A DNA stretch of 64,000 bases from Earliella scabrosa (taxonomy: Eukaryota > Basidiomycota > Agaricomycetes > Polyporales > Polyporaceae), in contig JABYQQ010000002.1 of NCBI GenBank assembly GCA_022605405.1, positions 2,108,001-2,172,000 on the forward strand, given 5' to 3'. The notes beneath the pieces were generated by a model. It searched no databases. It saw only the letters and a program-made list of their open reading frames with translations, and was not told the DNA's origin. The position numbers and the translations under genes are program-made. Within the stretch, counting starts at the first letter, position 1; every line of letters starts with the position of its first letter. This document shows, one piece after another, positions 43,401 through 54,999 of the stretch.

Positions 43401-44144
43401 CCTTTGCCACGGAAACAGAAAAGCTCGCTCAGCTCGCGGGCTATCGCCCTCTCTCATTGTCACAGTTGCAATATGTGGCGCAATTACTTGTACCTTCGCC
43501 GGCAGGGATGCATAGTTGGCGCTTGTAGGGTCTCACGGTCCTCAGGCTCCAGTGCGTACATAATACCTGATATGAGATCTTGATACAGTGCACCTAGCCT
43601 TCGGGAGACGTGAGGAGGAAGGGAGGCGGGAGCGTGAGGAGGCGGGCGAGGATAATCCAGCCGTGAGGGAGGGGAGCGCGAGGAGCGCGAGCACCGGGAC
43701 GAGGGTTATCTTGAGATAATCCGACGGGCAGCGAGGAGAGGAAGCGACGCAGAGAGAGCGCGAGGAGCGCGCGCGCGAGCGCCGACGCAAAATGATCTTG
43801 AGATGATCCGAGGTTGGGGGAGGAGGCGAGGAGGCGGGGGAGCGCAGGAGTGGGAGCGCTGGCAGGGGATAATCTGGAGATAATCCAGTGGTGAGCGAGG
43901 GCGGGGAGAGCGCGAGGAGCGCGAGCGCCGGCGCGAGATGATGTTGAGATGATCCCGACCGACGGCGGGGGGGCGAGAGGGTGCGCGAGGTCGGGGCAGC
44001 GCCGAGCGAAGATAATCTGGGGGAGGGGAGGTCAGGGAGGCGCGCGGGGAGGATTAAAAGGGGGATTAAGATTATTTGTTAACGGGCGTTTTAATCAAAC
44101 GCCCAACAGAGCTTACCGTGGAAAGATAATCCGCGTTTGCTGAA

Positions 44145-44318
44145 ACTGGTGCATGGTGATCCCAGGGGATACTCGGCTCGAGGGGGCGGGCTCGCTGCCA
44201 CCTTGGGCGCGGACAAGACGGTTGTGATAAAAGGGGGCCAGGTGTACGCGTACTGTCTGTCGAGGTCTATCCTACATGCACCCAGCAACCCGAATCACCC
44301 AGTCCCTTCGTTCTTATG
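44145..44318. other. Short intergenic gap after the transposon block
   Basis: No independent gene supported; it lies just downstream of the stop of the minus-strand NmrA-like gene. Confidence 0.4.
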
Positions 44319-45463
44319 TCACAACGTGTACACGTCGCCTGGCTCCTCCATGACATAGAATTCCTTTGCGTACTCCTCCACAGACTGAGCCGGGAGATCC
44401 GGATAGAGCTCCCGCGCATCCAGGTACCCGAGCTTCTTCGCGTTCTCCAGAGTGTTCTCGCCGAGGATGCTGATGCTGTACTCGTACTCGTTCGAATAGA
44501 GCTTGAACACGTTGTTCGGGTCCTCGGCGTACTCCTTCCTGCCCTCCTCGAGCAGCCTCTCCACCTCCGCGGCGGACGACTGCACCATGCCCAATTCCCA
44601 TCAGACTACAGTAGCAGAGTTCAGAGACAACATGGCACTTACATAGGTCCGTTTCGCTTTGAGGGCTTCCCCCTCCCCCGAGATGCGCTCGCCTATGTCA
44701 TGCGCCGCGTTGGCCGTAACCTCGTCTCCCCACACGATCACCGCCTGATTGAGGGTGCGCGGGTCTGCGATGATGCGCGCGACCCAGACGCCAATATCGT
44801 TAAGGTGGGTTAACAGCATCGGGTTCTCTCCAGTCCCAACGATGTTCCACGAGTACTGCTTGTACGGTGTAGGGGCGTGGCTGCGGAGTGGCAGTGGGAG
44901 GCAGATCTGCATCCACCAGCCGACGTCGATGATCGTGTAGCCAACGCCGAGCCCCTTGACGTACTCCCGGATGTCGAGTTTCTGGAGCGAAGAAATCAGC
45001 TATGTGACTGTTCCGCGCTCTCACAGGAAGGACTGACGATATCATGGTACGACCGCACGCCCTTGGAACCAGGAGTGCCAAAGTCGCAGGGGACGACACG
45101 TTTCACGCCCATCTCCTTCGCAGCTCGGAAGATCTCCCGTTGCAGAGGAACCGCGCTGGCGTTCACCGCGCTGATGAGAACGTCGACGCCTTCCACGACC
45201 TGCTTCAGCTTCTCGTAGTCGTCGACAACGTCGCCCTCGCGGATTTCGATGCCGGCGGCGCGCAGCTGCTCGGTAGCGGGCTTTGACAGGGACGCAGCGC
45301 GTATCATGGCTGCGACTCTCTGTACGAGTTTTGTTAGAATATGCGTGCGGTGAGCAGGTGTTGCACCCACGAATTCACCGGACTTTAGGAGCCCGTTGAC
45401 GATGCTTTGTCCGGTCCGACCTGTTGCGCCAAGGACGAGGACGAGGGGTTTGTTGTCGAACAT
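44319..45463 (-). CDS. NmrA-like NAD(P)-binding protein
   Basis: Atypical short-chain dehydrogenase of the NmrA/isoflavone-reductase-like group; members are NAD(P)H-dependent reductases or redox sensors in the cytosol. Minus-strand exons: 45371-45463, 45038-45319, 44643-44981, 44319-44579; 324 residues, typical length. A Rossmann dinucleotide motif GATGRTGQS lies at residues 12-20. Then come the second beta-strand region (IEIREGDVVDD), VDVLISAVNA, and VKRVVPCDFGTPG, the segment that in this group follows the cofactor fold. The C-terminal part (MLLTHLNDIGVWVARIIADP) is typical for NmrA-like proteins. The start is the ATG at 45463 (MFDNKPLV); a longer frame has no upstream ATG. TATATAT at 45522-45528 lies 59 nt upstream. 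The substrate cannot be told. Confidence 0.9.
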
Positions 45464-45521
45464 GGTGCGTTCCAAAAACTTGTCGATAGTATGAGAGCGA
45501 CGAACGTTGCAGCTGGTGCGG

Positions 45522-45528
45522 TATATAT
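45522..45528 (-). promoter_or_regulatory. TATA box of the NmrA-like gene
   Basis: TATATAT on either strand, 59 nt from the ATG at 45463. Confidence 0.55.
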
Positions 45529-45539
45529 GTCCTAAAGAA

Positions 45540-46298
45540 CATCGCGTCTGTGTGTCCGAGCGTTCGGGAGAATACCCGATCTCGGAGGTGGCGTGCTCAG
45601 TGTGTGCGTGCTCGAGTCGTCAATCGTGAGCGGCTCAAGCACATAGGTTACAGCATAGTAGACATGTGTGCCTGCTTACCATAAAAGCCGATTTCGCAAC
45701 CATCCCCGACAGAAGGCGATCACAACTCCAAGCGAGTTTGGTAGGCTGCCGTCTACTACTACTAGTATACGTCTGAGGCCCGGCATGGGAGCCCCAGGCG
45801 TTGAGTACTGCGCAATTTAGGCTGAGTCAGTTCGGGCTCCAGAAGTCACGTATGAAGAGATGATGCATGACCAGGCCGAGTATATCTGTCGCAATGATTA
45901 TGACGACCTCATGCCGCCATCCACTGGCAGCCGTAGCCTGAACAGGCTCGGAGTACCAGGACGCGTCAGTACTTCTTACTTTCCAAGAAGGTTGAGCATC
46001 CCACCGGTTTCAATAATAAAGTGAGATGGTGAGTGTGCGTCGAGTACTCGAACCTGACAAGGAACGCCAAGTTCGATGATGACTGGTCGTTTCAAAATTC
46101 GACGACGACGGCATCGGGCAGACGCGTCTCTCCGGCGTTTGAAATACCATATTGGGCGTGGGAATCAGTACCGGCGATCTTCAGCGTCTGATGCTGCGCC
46201 TGTGGCAACTTCACACGGTGGGCACCAAGTGGGCACAAATCCAAGTGTACAACAGAAGACAAGTACGTTCTCCTCGCTCAATTGCATGGTGCCTGATA
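45540..46298. other. Intergenic, nothing recognised
   Basis: Short frames only; it lies between the 5' end of the NmrA-like gene and the 3' end of the next minus-strand gene. Confidence 0.4.
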
Positions 46299-48435
46299 TC
46301 AGACGGCCAACCTCTGCCTCCTCTCCGGCGCTCTCTCCTCCTCAGCCGGGAGTCTCTCGAACCTCGCCAGCAGCGCCTTCACCTGCTCAAGCGGCCTCAG
46401 CTCACTCCCAATCTCGTCCACCACCGAGCCCATTCCCTCCTCCTGGCGCCGCACCCGCCTCTCCCGCGCCCCCGCCATGAGCTCCTCCTTGAACGCCGCC
46501 GTCTCCGGGTCGGACGCAGGCCCAGGCCGGAGCGCAAGCAGAAGTCTGAGCCGTTCGGTCGGCGTCTCCGTCGGCTCAGACGCGGATGCGGATGAAGAAG
46601 AGTCCGTCCCAGAACCCACTCGGAGACGAGGAGGAGGAGCGAGAGGAAGAGGAGGATGCCCGAGCTCGCGCGGCGCGATTCCTCTCGACGGAGACGGCGA
46701 CAGAGACTCAGACGAGTCCAGCCCCGACAGGTCGAGCACTTCGGACGAATGGGAAGGCAGCTCGCGCCAGCTCGCCACCGTCGCTCGCGCACGGTCGAGC
46801 CGCCGGGCGCGTTCAGCGGACGCGTCCCAGAGGGTGACGTGTGGGGGCATTGCGGACATCGGCGTCGGCGGCGGGTTCGGTACGAGCTCGAGACCGCAGC
46901 TCGTGGTCGTGCTGGCACTAGTATTGAAGAGAGCACGGGGAGGAAGGGGCGAGAGGGCCTCATCGATAATCGCTTTGTAGTACTCGTACTCGCGCGCTCT
47001 TCGCTCCGAGGCGGACTCGCTCCCCTCTTGGAACGAGGTCCCCCTGGGCATGGTCGGAGTCTGCGAGTCGTCGTCGACGTCGCGAGGCCTGAGAGAAGAA
47101 GCGATGGAGGCATGCCGTGATGAGGCACACCTGCTGTACGTGTATGCGCTCGGATGCTGGGCCTGGTTGGGAGCGAAGCAGTCCAGCGAGTCCGACTCTG
47201 AGCCCGACGCAGTAAGTGCTCCGCCTCCATCCGAATACGCGTCGAGTAGGGCATGATCATCATGTTCTTCGGCAGCCCAGTGCGTCCTGCGGCGAGGCGG
47301 AGACGGCGAGCTCGTCCAGAGGAAGCGAAGGTCGAAGTCATTGTGCGTGTCGACCGACTCTGATGCTTGAAGCTGAGAATCTATCTCCCAGTCGATGGCC
47401 GTTGTGTCGTGGTCTGCGTAAGCGGCGCTGGTGTCATCGTAGCCGCATATACGCATAGATGTGGATGTATGCATGGTGTTCTCGGTACCCAGAGCCAGGG
47501 TCAGATTCGGATGCTGCGTGCCAGCGAGTAGAATGTCCACTTGAATCGAGGTGTGGATGCGGAGCATGATATGAATAGTCGTGACAGGGGTTCCGATGGC
47601 GTAGTAGGCGTAGCAGTAGGCTGAGATGAGGTCGTGGCTTGTGTACAGGTCGAAATAGAGGACGACGTCTGGGTTGCGAGTTCTGGGTGTGCAAATACAA
47701 AAGACTGATTGATCGCTGTACGTACCGGTGTTTCCTCTATATCTGCGAATTGCCGCATATGCTTCTTCGTGCATGATCTTGATAGAGGCGCGTCAAGATG
47801 GAAGTACGGTAATGGGATGCAGACGACGTACCTGTAACACCTGAACCACCCCCAGTCCAAAGCAATGCAAGATCGCTGATCGGTGGTTCCATACGACCGC
47901 TCCGGCGGTCCAAACGACAGCACCAGCCGTGAACACGGCCATGGCCAGGATATCGAGCAGGTGTGTCATAGTCCATATGGTCAAGGACTTGACTGCTCTT
48001 GCAACGACACGCTTGACGTGGGGTAGGGAACGGGTTATGGCCGTCTTCGCGTACGGGTAGAACGAAATGCATGCTGCCCGCAGCGTGCGCACAGAGCATC
48101 GATACAGGAAGCTCAGGATCGCCAAAAGCAACCGCCAGGCCAGGGATATCTATGAGACACGTCAGAAAAATATCAATCTCAGTGATCAACTCTTTTACCT
48201 GGTGTGCGACACGCTTTGCGAGAGGTGAAGCCTTGGAGATGATGCTGTCCATACTAGCTAGAGCAATCGCGGCGAGATGCACAGTGACCAAGAGCGTGCC
48301 GACGACGGCGAGCGTGGTAGTGATGTAGATGATTAGGACATGTGAGCTGCAGATGGGGTTTGCGTCGAGGATGGGAGGGAACGAGTGACGCGTCGCAGTA
48401 GCGTAAAGCGTAGCGAGACACGCGTCGAAACCCAT
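46299..48435 (-). CDS. Membrane/acidic-tail family protein, large member
   Basis: Function unknown. Minus-strand exons: 48199-48435, 47832-48149, 47726-47777, 46299-47668; 658 residues. Hydrophobic segments: IIYITTTLAVVGTLLVTVHL, LLLAILSFLY, and ILAMAVFTAGAVVWTAGAVV. After the membrane part comes the signature DVVLYFDLYTSHDLISAYCY, which parallels NPIFFEIYTTSDLVSAYAH of the gene at 56063, so the two are relatives. The long C-terminal region is Ser/Pro/acidic and arginine-rich, probably disordered. Intron 3 (47669-47725) is 57 nt, in frame and stop-free, so an unspliced form would add 19 residues. The neighbourhood gives no clue to function. The start lies in a CCATGG shared with an opposite frame (48434). 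Confidence 0.65.
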
Positions 48436-48604
48436 GGCGGACGAGTCGACCGCGTCAGAGGGGTCGTGGGGGGTGTCGCAGGGGTTGGGAGACTATGAAC
48501 CAGCCCGAGCATCGACGCACCTCCCGCCCTTCCGCCACTATTCGGATCCAGGTTCCGAGACCTCTGAGGACGCGTCCAGCGACTCAATAGTCTTGCAGTA
48601 CTAG
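48434..48604 (+). CDS. Small acidic ORF sharing CCATGG with the opposite gene start
   Basis: A 56-codon frame, MADESTASEGSWGVSQ... ending SSDSIVLQY, that begins two bases away from the start codon of the minus-strand gene (the ATGs overlap in CCATGG). Composition is Ser/Glu/Asp-rich with GC-rich third positions, like the disordered proteins here, and it ends in a clean TAG. It may be a real micro-protein, a first exon on the plus strand, or chance in the 5' flank. I rate chance about as likely as a gene. Confidence 0.3.
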   Translation: MADESTASEGSWGVSQGLGDYEPARASTHLPPFRHYSDPGSETSEDASSDSIVLQY

Positions 48605-49247
48605 TGTAATGGTAGACTTGTACCAGAGTATCAGTGGATTTGCTGTCGTCCTCAGCACTCAGGATAACGAGCTCGATACCATTGGTGTATGCACGTTGAA
48701 CATGAAACGGGAAGATGGTAGGTTCGAGTGTACAGGTGCGTCATCCTTCCCATTCCATTCAGGGTCTCCATATGAGCTCTGGAGGCAAGCCCAGCTTCAG
48801 AAACGCATGTTCGACCCCCAGTGAGATTCAAATTCGAAAGCCTCAAGTAATGAGAATAGATGAGCACGTCGCGCAAGGAGTCAAGATGAGAGGCAAGGCG
48901 AGGAGACCGTCGCAAGGAGCGACTCGGATTCCGGAACAGTTCGACGCGTAGACGGGCCGGAGACGGGCCGGAGACACAAGCGCTCCCTGTGCCAGCAAAC
49001 GACTTATAGCTAATAGAGCAAAACCGCGGTGGTCGCAGTCTTGCCAACACACCCACTGCCAACAGTTCTAACAAGCGCTTCGACTTACGTTGTGATCTTC
49101 GGGGCTATGAAGGTGTGGTTGATAGCGAACAGTGTCGCCGGGCGCAAACGCCCGGGTTGACTGAGGGGACACGTTGACAGGCTGCGGGATTACGGTACTG
49201 GTGAGCAACAAGCTTAGGTTCATTGAGACACGCGTTGACTTGAATCG
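48605..49247. other. Intergenic, nothing recognised
   Basis: No gene supported; it contains a tandem gacgggccggag (48952-48974). Confidence 0.35.
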
Positions 49248-49255
49248 TATATAAG
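49248..49255 (+). promoter_or_regulatory. TATA box of the macrodomain gene
   Basis: TATATAAG, 64 nt before the ATG at 49319. Confidence 0.6.
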
Positions 49256-49318
49256 ACAGTCACACAGGACATTGCTTCAGAGTCCACAATCTCCAACGTA
49301 CATCCCACGACTCTTGAA

Positions 49319-50187
49319 ATGCCCGTCAAGTTCATCCTCTTCGACATCTCTGCCGAGCTCGTCGACAAATGGCGTGAAGCCTTCCAAGCCCTCGTCCCAG
49401 AGGAGTGCAAGCAAAATGTCACTATCATCCACAGTAGTCTCGACACTCTCACTACGCCATTCGACTGCATAGTCTCCCCTGCAAACTCCTTCGGGAGACT
49501 TGACGGAAGGTATGTCATCTCTCTCAGATCTCCTCTCTCCCGCTTCTCTCCTCCTGGAACTGCTCTTTCCTCAACACTCACCGCCCTTCCGCCGCTATCG
49601 ACAGTTTCGATCAAGTCCTCTCCGACACCTTCGCCCCCGCTTCCGACCCCTCCGCACTAACGCGCACCGCCCAGTCTGTCTTGTACGAGCAATGGCGCGG
49701 CTTCGCTCCCCCCGGAACCTGCACTCTCATCCCGCTCGCCAACTCGCCGTGCGCGAACAACGCGCGCGGCTGCCGCTTCGTCGCGCTCTGCCCGACGATG
49801 CGCATCCCGCAGTCCGTGACCTGGCACCGCGAGATCGTGTACAACTGCGTGTGGTCCCTCCTCGTCGCCATCGACGCGCACAACGCCCGCGTGCGGGCCC
49901 GCGCTGCGGACGGTACCAGTGCGGGGAACGACTTGGAGGCAGAGCGGGAGATCGAGGCGGTGGCGATGACGGGACTCGCGACCGGCGTCGGGCGCGTCCC
50001 GATGGCGGTGTGCGCGAAGCAGACTGCACTTGCATTTGCGCACTTCCACGAGGCGACGACGAACCCGGAGAAGTGGTCCACGCTGGAGTGGAAAGACGTA
50101 CTGGCTATGCCGCTGAATCCGCGGCTGCCGATGGACGAGCCCCATAGGGGAGGGATCCGCGGGGTTTTGCAGTCGGTGGGACTCTGA
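49319..50187 (+). CDS. Macrodomain protein (ADP-ribose binding)
   Basis: Single macrodomain of the fungal stand-alone type; such domains bind or remove ADP-ribose or its derivatives. Exons 49319-49509 and 49605-50187; 257 residues. The first ADP-ribose loop is CIVSPANSFGRLDGSFD (residues 50-66), split by the intron after the Gly of LDG. The second loop is AVAMTGLATGVGRVP in the C-terminal half, the usual glycine-rich phosphate loop. In between lies the family's SPCANNARGCRFVALCPTMR segment. The start is the first ATG after a TATA box. No signal peptide, so cytosolic or nuclear. Cellular role is not given by the neighbours (an F-box protein follows on the same strand). Confidence 0.85.
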
Positions 50188-50642
50188 ACGTGAGTGGGCT
50201 AGCGACTATCTTGACCAGGATGGCGCTGATCGTGTCGTTCTTCTCCGTAGGGCTGATGCTCACCTACAGGCCAACTGCCTGCTTTCGGCTCAGGAGTAGT
50301 CGTGATTGAGGACTCCATGTCTGTTCAAGGCGTTGGGCCCCGTGCTGAACTGAGCTCTCCAGCACGCGTACTCGTAGGACACGTCGCTCAACATAACCAT
50401 TTAGCAACCTGCTTGTCGTCCGTCTTTGCTTGTTGCTTCTTCTCCGTGCGCAAGCTATTGCTGAGGCCTTCGAGTGTTGTATGGCCTCGATTTGCTGGTG
50501 TCTGCGACGTGTTCGACCGATATGGGAGCATTGAGAGCAATTATGGGTGCTCCAACCGCTGATCCGTACCCCGCCGAACCCCGACCTGTCCACTGCCTCA
50601 TGGAACGAAGCTTCAAGCAAGCATCGATAACGAGTCTTCCCC

Positions 50643-52427
50643 ATGATCCATCCCTTCAACACCGCGAGTACCGCAATGACGACGGCTCATCCGCTCCTAT
50701 CCAGCAACATTGCGGTGGAGGTCCTCAAACATCTGCATCCCGGACATACAGAAAACCTGTCAACTTCTACATCCGAAGATGACCGCGCTGTGTGCCAGCG
50801 CACTCTGGCGGCCGTCGCGCAGGTCTGTCGGGCACTGTCTGCGCCTGCCTTGGACCAGCTCTGGCGGGAAGTGGACCGCTTGTACTACCTCTTCAAGCTC
50901 CTTCCGTCGCTAGTTGTTCACCGTAATGGCCGGGAGCACTCCGGACCACCGACCTACGTACGTTGGTCTCCGCACTGAGTGCAAGAACACGGGACGTACT
51001 AATCGTCATGATTGTAGGTCCTGTCACGAGGCATCACGGAAGTAGAATGGCGTCGCGTTCTCCAGTACTCCCGTCGCGTGAGGGCGATACATCTCAAGGC
51101 ATGCGACGGGCGGATCCATCCGGATGTGTGGATTGCCGTTCACCGTCATGCTGCCCAGACAAAGACCTCACTCTTTCCGAACTTGACCCACCTCCTCTCC
51201 TTCGAACTGTACCAAGACTTTCCGATGGAGTGTCTCCCGCATCTACTCCCGCCCACTCTGCGATATCTCCGTCTCGACTTTGGCAGGAAGAATGGCGCAG
51301 GTGACAAGACAGTAGAAGGTGTATTGCGGGAGATGCGGAGCCGGGTTCTCCGTGGACTGCACGCTCTCACCGTGGGATTTCAAAGGGATTACATGGCAAG
51401 GGCCTCAAAAAAGGAGATTGAAGATTGGGATCTGAACAATCTTCAGGCATTGGCCATACGGCACGGGGTCGTCTGGGATCACCGACGGGTGCAAGCCCTT
51501 GCGAAGCTCCCAGACCTCAGCTCCCTTGAGCTCACCGTCACCGCTGTCCACGGTGTTAGCCACGAGGCGATTCGGGGATTCAACCGCCTTCAAAAGCTGG
51601 ATCTCTACGCCCATTGCGACCACGCCGCAATCGTTCTGTCCTCCATCACTTCCACGGTCCTCCAGGACATCGCTCTCAGGCTCAGGGTGTCCTTCGGTGA
51701 CGACCCGCTCCCCCACTTCCAAAGGGCCCTCTCCCTCCTCCCACCTACCTCACTCATCGCCCTGAAGATTTCGATGGAAGAGGTGATCATGACTGGAACG
51801 ATGCCCATATCCACCATCATCGCACCGCTGCATCACTGCACCCGCCTCCGACACTTCAGCCTCGTCTGCTTTCTGAACGTGGACCTCAACGACGGCGATC
51901 TGCACAGCATGAGCGACACATGGCCCCTGCTCACGTCGTTCAACTTGCTCGGAACCTTCGATCATTCAATTGCTCCGCCCTCAATCACTGACGTCGCGGC
52001 GTTCGCGCAGGCCCATCCGCATCTCACGCACCTGGACCTTCCTTTCATCCACGTACCCGCCGAGATGCTCACCGACTCCGGCGTCGAGCTCCTCCCCGTA
52101 CTCGACCACGGCCTGCAGACGCTAACCTTCGGCAGCTGCAGCGAGCTTCCCGAAGCGCCGGTAAGGATTGGTGCAGTTGAAGATCCGGACTTCGAGGCGG
52201 ACGAAAACCGCGCCGGAGAAGAGCCTAGACTGCGCCTTTCCAACGTGTTCAGGTTCGCAATCCTGCTCGACCGGTTGTTCCCCCGGCTGGACCGGCGCGG
52301 AAAATGTGCACGAGGGGAGAGCATGGGCCAACAGCACAAGGACTTCGACGCTGCGCTCTTCATCGTGCTGCAAGCGCTGCAAAGGGGACGGGAAGGCGCG
52401 CACCGCCGGAGTACTTCTCGAACTTGA
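50643..52427 (+). CDS. F-box/leucine-rich-repeat-like protein
   Basis: Probable substrate adaptor of an SCF ubiquitin ligase. Exons 50643-50957 and 51018-52427; 574 residues. An F-box-like region covers about residues 15-100 (NIAVEVLKHL ... AQVCRALSAPALDQLWREVD), with the ALD-LW pattern seen in many mushroom F-box proteins. Irregular leucine-rich repeats follow (LTHLLSFELYQDF, LPPTLRYLRLDFG, LPDLSSLELTV, LQKLDLYAH, LLTSFNLLG, HPHLTHLDLPFI). A GTAAGG in the last 300 nt could start another intron (52161 onward, acceptor near 52252), so the final 90 residues are less sure. Decayed relatives lie at 3740-4960 and 26640-27175 in this window. Confidence 0.78.
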
Positions 52428-53045
52428 CCCTCTCATGAGGATCTAGTGGATAGACGGACAATGGGTGACGCGGTGACCTGGAACGCCTACTTGGCTGAAA
52501 GCGTGAATTCATCAGTCTCATTCATACCTCTCTTCGATTTCAGGCAGGAGGGCATGCGAGTCGTCCAGCGCGCTTGGCACCCTACATCCGCGCCCACGTC
52601 TGACGGCGGCTGTGCGTCGAATCCCTCCCAGTCCTCAACCACGGGCTATGCGATTTCTACCTCTTGACGTCTTTCCTGGAGACCAACCAACCAGATAATG
52701 CATCACGAAGAAGAGGGGCCACGAGGAGAGGCCGCGTAAGCGTTTGCGCTCTTGGTCGATACTGTTTTTCATCCTTCCGGACACGGCACGGACCGTAGAA
52801 GCCGACCATCTATCCTGACGTCCATCGCAAGCCCGATGTGATGCTGTGCATACTGCAAAAATGCAGAACAGGAGGCTCATAGGGTGGTGCCACGTCGCTG
52901 ATGTCCTTGATTCAACGAATGTACGTTCTCGGATATGATCAAATTTTCTTGTAGTCGCTTGTACCTTCACGTAGTTGCTGTGCAGTCCCAGCCAAGATAA
53001 TTATTCGTACACGTCCAAGTTCACGAGATTACCTTCCTTCAACTT

Positions 53046-54954
53046 TCATACCAGTCTCACCAGCATCCGCCCATCAGTGACATTCCCTTCGCCGTCGATG
53101 AGCGGCCAGGACCGGAACCCAGTCTCGAGCCTGTCAAGGTGCGCGACGAAGGATGCGACCTCCTCGTCCTTGCCCCAGCGGTCCTGGAACAGCACAATCC
53201 TATCATTCTCTGTCAGCTGCGGTCATGATGTCTAGATGGGCAAGGAAGGACATGCCTGACGAAGAGGAGGTCGCCATCCTGGTACGTAAACTCGACCGTC
53301 TCGTCCCAGAACGGATCCCCGCCGTGGTCCTCGACGACCTTACTCTTGTGCTTGTGCCGCTCCGCGGGGGTGTACAGGTAGCATTTGAAGTACGTCGCGA
53401 GATCCTTCGTGTTCGACGGGTGCGGGACTGTCAAGATGGATTCAGTCTCGGGACTCCGCGGGAACGTCACGGTCAGAATAGGGGCCTACCGTCATCCGCG
53501 CCGATCACCTGCAGCTTGAACGTCTTCTCGCCGCTGGGCGCATGGCCGCCGCGCAGGCTCTCGGGCTTGAGCACCCAGCCTTTGGTGCCCTCGAAGAGCG
53601 CGCCGTTGAACTGCATGCCCAGGTCCCACACCTGCATGTTGAGCGCGACGACTTGTGTCCCGCACCGCCACGCGGGGAGCGGGTCCATGTTCGTGGAGTG
53701 AATGCGCGTGCCCCGTGGGTAGCACCGCCGGAGGTGCTTCGTGCCGTGCGAGACCAGGTCCGCAAGGGCGACAGGGAGGTGCTTCGTCAGCCCATTCTCG
53801 GAGACGTTGATAAGCGCGTTGAGCGGGTCGTCGATGTCTAAGATCGCATTTTGCTCGAGTCAGCGGGAGGGTATAGAGAGAAGGCTACACTGAAGAGCAC
53901 AGCGAGATGGATACCCACCACGCGTAAGCCAGTTGCCCTTGGGCTTGATGCTATTCGCGTATATTCCGAGCGCGGCGAGTTCGGGATGGATCTTGGTCTT
54001 GTTCCGAGGGTGCGATGCGCGCCACCGCTTCATCTCCTGCGACTCCTCGGTGTCGCTGAAGTCGCTGTCCGAAGACGAGCTAGAGGTGTCTTCCTCGTCG
54101 TCTTGTTTCGCGATGTCGCTGAGCTTCTCAGGGTACCACTCGACCTGAGGACGATGGTGAGCCCACGCATGGGACATTGATCAACGGACGACGAACCATG
54201 AGGAATATCCTCCCCTTCAGGTCGTCAGGGGTGACCTGCGTGCGGGTGTGGTGGATCAGGTCGGAGATGGCGTCGGAAACGCTCCTGTGTAGCCTCTCAG
54301 TGACGAGCTTCGAGCCCCACACCTCCTTCATAATCTGCACGAGCTCCGGCTGCTTGTCGTAGTCGACGTGACACTCGAGGGAGACAGTGACGGGCGGGTC
54401 ATCTGGCTTAACCGCCTCGTCGATCGCTTCGCATACACCCTAGCAACAGAATCATGATGAGGAGCGCATCCAGAGTGAATGGCGGTCATTGGCATACCCT
54501 GAACGATATAGAGCCGGTGAAGGTGTGTCCGTGCGTCACAACGGGTCCAGACTTGGTGTACCAGACATCGATCTCGACGCAACGAGCCGGAGGACGCGTA
54601 GGTGGGATCCCGTTGAGCACGGCCGTGTAGGCCTTGGGAGACGATGCACCCCATAGCTGGTTGGCCACGAGGTAGGTGTTGTGAGAGGATCTACGCACAT
54701 GCACCGTTAGTCTCGGTCCGTTCATCCAATCTCAGGAACGTACGATATGTAGTAGTTGTTCAACGGGTGCGATCCATCAAACTGGTAAGGCTTCAAGTAG
54801 GGCAATTCCCGGGTTTCGGCCCAAGTCTGCACAAGCATAGCGTTGTGAGTGCTCAGCAGCAATTGCACATAGAGTGCGGCCATACCTGGCATCTCCCGGT
54901 CTTGGGATCCCGAGTCTCTTTGATCAGGTACTCATCGAGGGCTGGCGCAACCAT
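53046..54954 (-). CDS. Phosphoinositide-specific phospholipase C, short form
   Basis: Cleaves phosphatidylinositol bisphosphate to diacylglycerol and inositol trisphosphate. Minus-strand exons: 54886-54954, 54744-54826, 54498-54690, 54197-54439, 53919-54144, 53490-53837, 53261-53427, 53046-53216; 499 residues. The catalytic X box has SSSHNTYL (His54, Asn55), EIDVW (Glu90, Asp92) and THGHT (His104). An acidic Ser/Asp linker (TSSSSSDSDFSDTEE) separates it from the Y box (STNMDPLPAWRCGTQVVALN, MQFNGALFEG). A C2 domain ends the protein (KDLATYFKCYLY, DPFWDETVEF, DRIVLFQDRW). No PH domain or EF hands precede the X box with this start, so the protein is either a short fungal form or missing exons further upstream (54955-55400). 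It is convergent with the F-box gene. Confidence 0.88.
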
Positions 54955-54999
54955 AGTGAGTGTGGTCAAGGTGTAGCTGATACCTTCTGAAAACCACGG

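Larger units (their letters stand above)
38669..44144. mobile_element. Transposon-like block with long terminal inverted repeats
   Basis: The ends are an almost perfect inverted repeat starting TTCAGCAAACGCGGATTATC. The right arm (about 43668-44144) is uninterrupted; the left arm is in two pieces, 38669-38740 and 39538 to about 39945. Within the arms GGATTATCT, CAAGATAAT and similar words recur every 50-70 bp, separated by very GC-rich spacers. The outer flanks share only a 2-bp AC, so the target duplication is short or lost. The interior (40000-43600) carries no transposase that I can recognise. Protein-like stretches exist at 41223-41464 (minus, ILSNIAVLSDLVHIATAAGM) and 42002-42560 (plus), possibly captured host exons. 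The superfamily is undetermined. Confidence 0.7.

Noticed and set aside
38669..44144. Long terminal repeats of a retrotransposon
   Set aside because: The arms are inverted, not direct, and there is no reverse transcriptase, integrase or primer-binding site.
45464..45475. Upstream start (MERT) for the NmrA-like protein
   Set aside because: The codon is TTG; the first ATG at 45463 directly precedes the Rossmann fold as in relatives.
53216..53261. Possible U12-type intron (ATGTCCTTCC) in the phospholipase C C2 exon
   Set aside because: A normal GT donor (GTCAGG, directly after GDLLF) joins in frame to the last exon, so no unusual splice class is needed.
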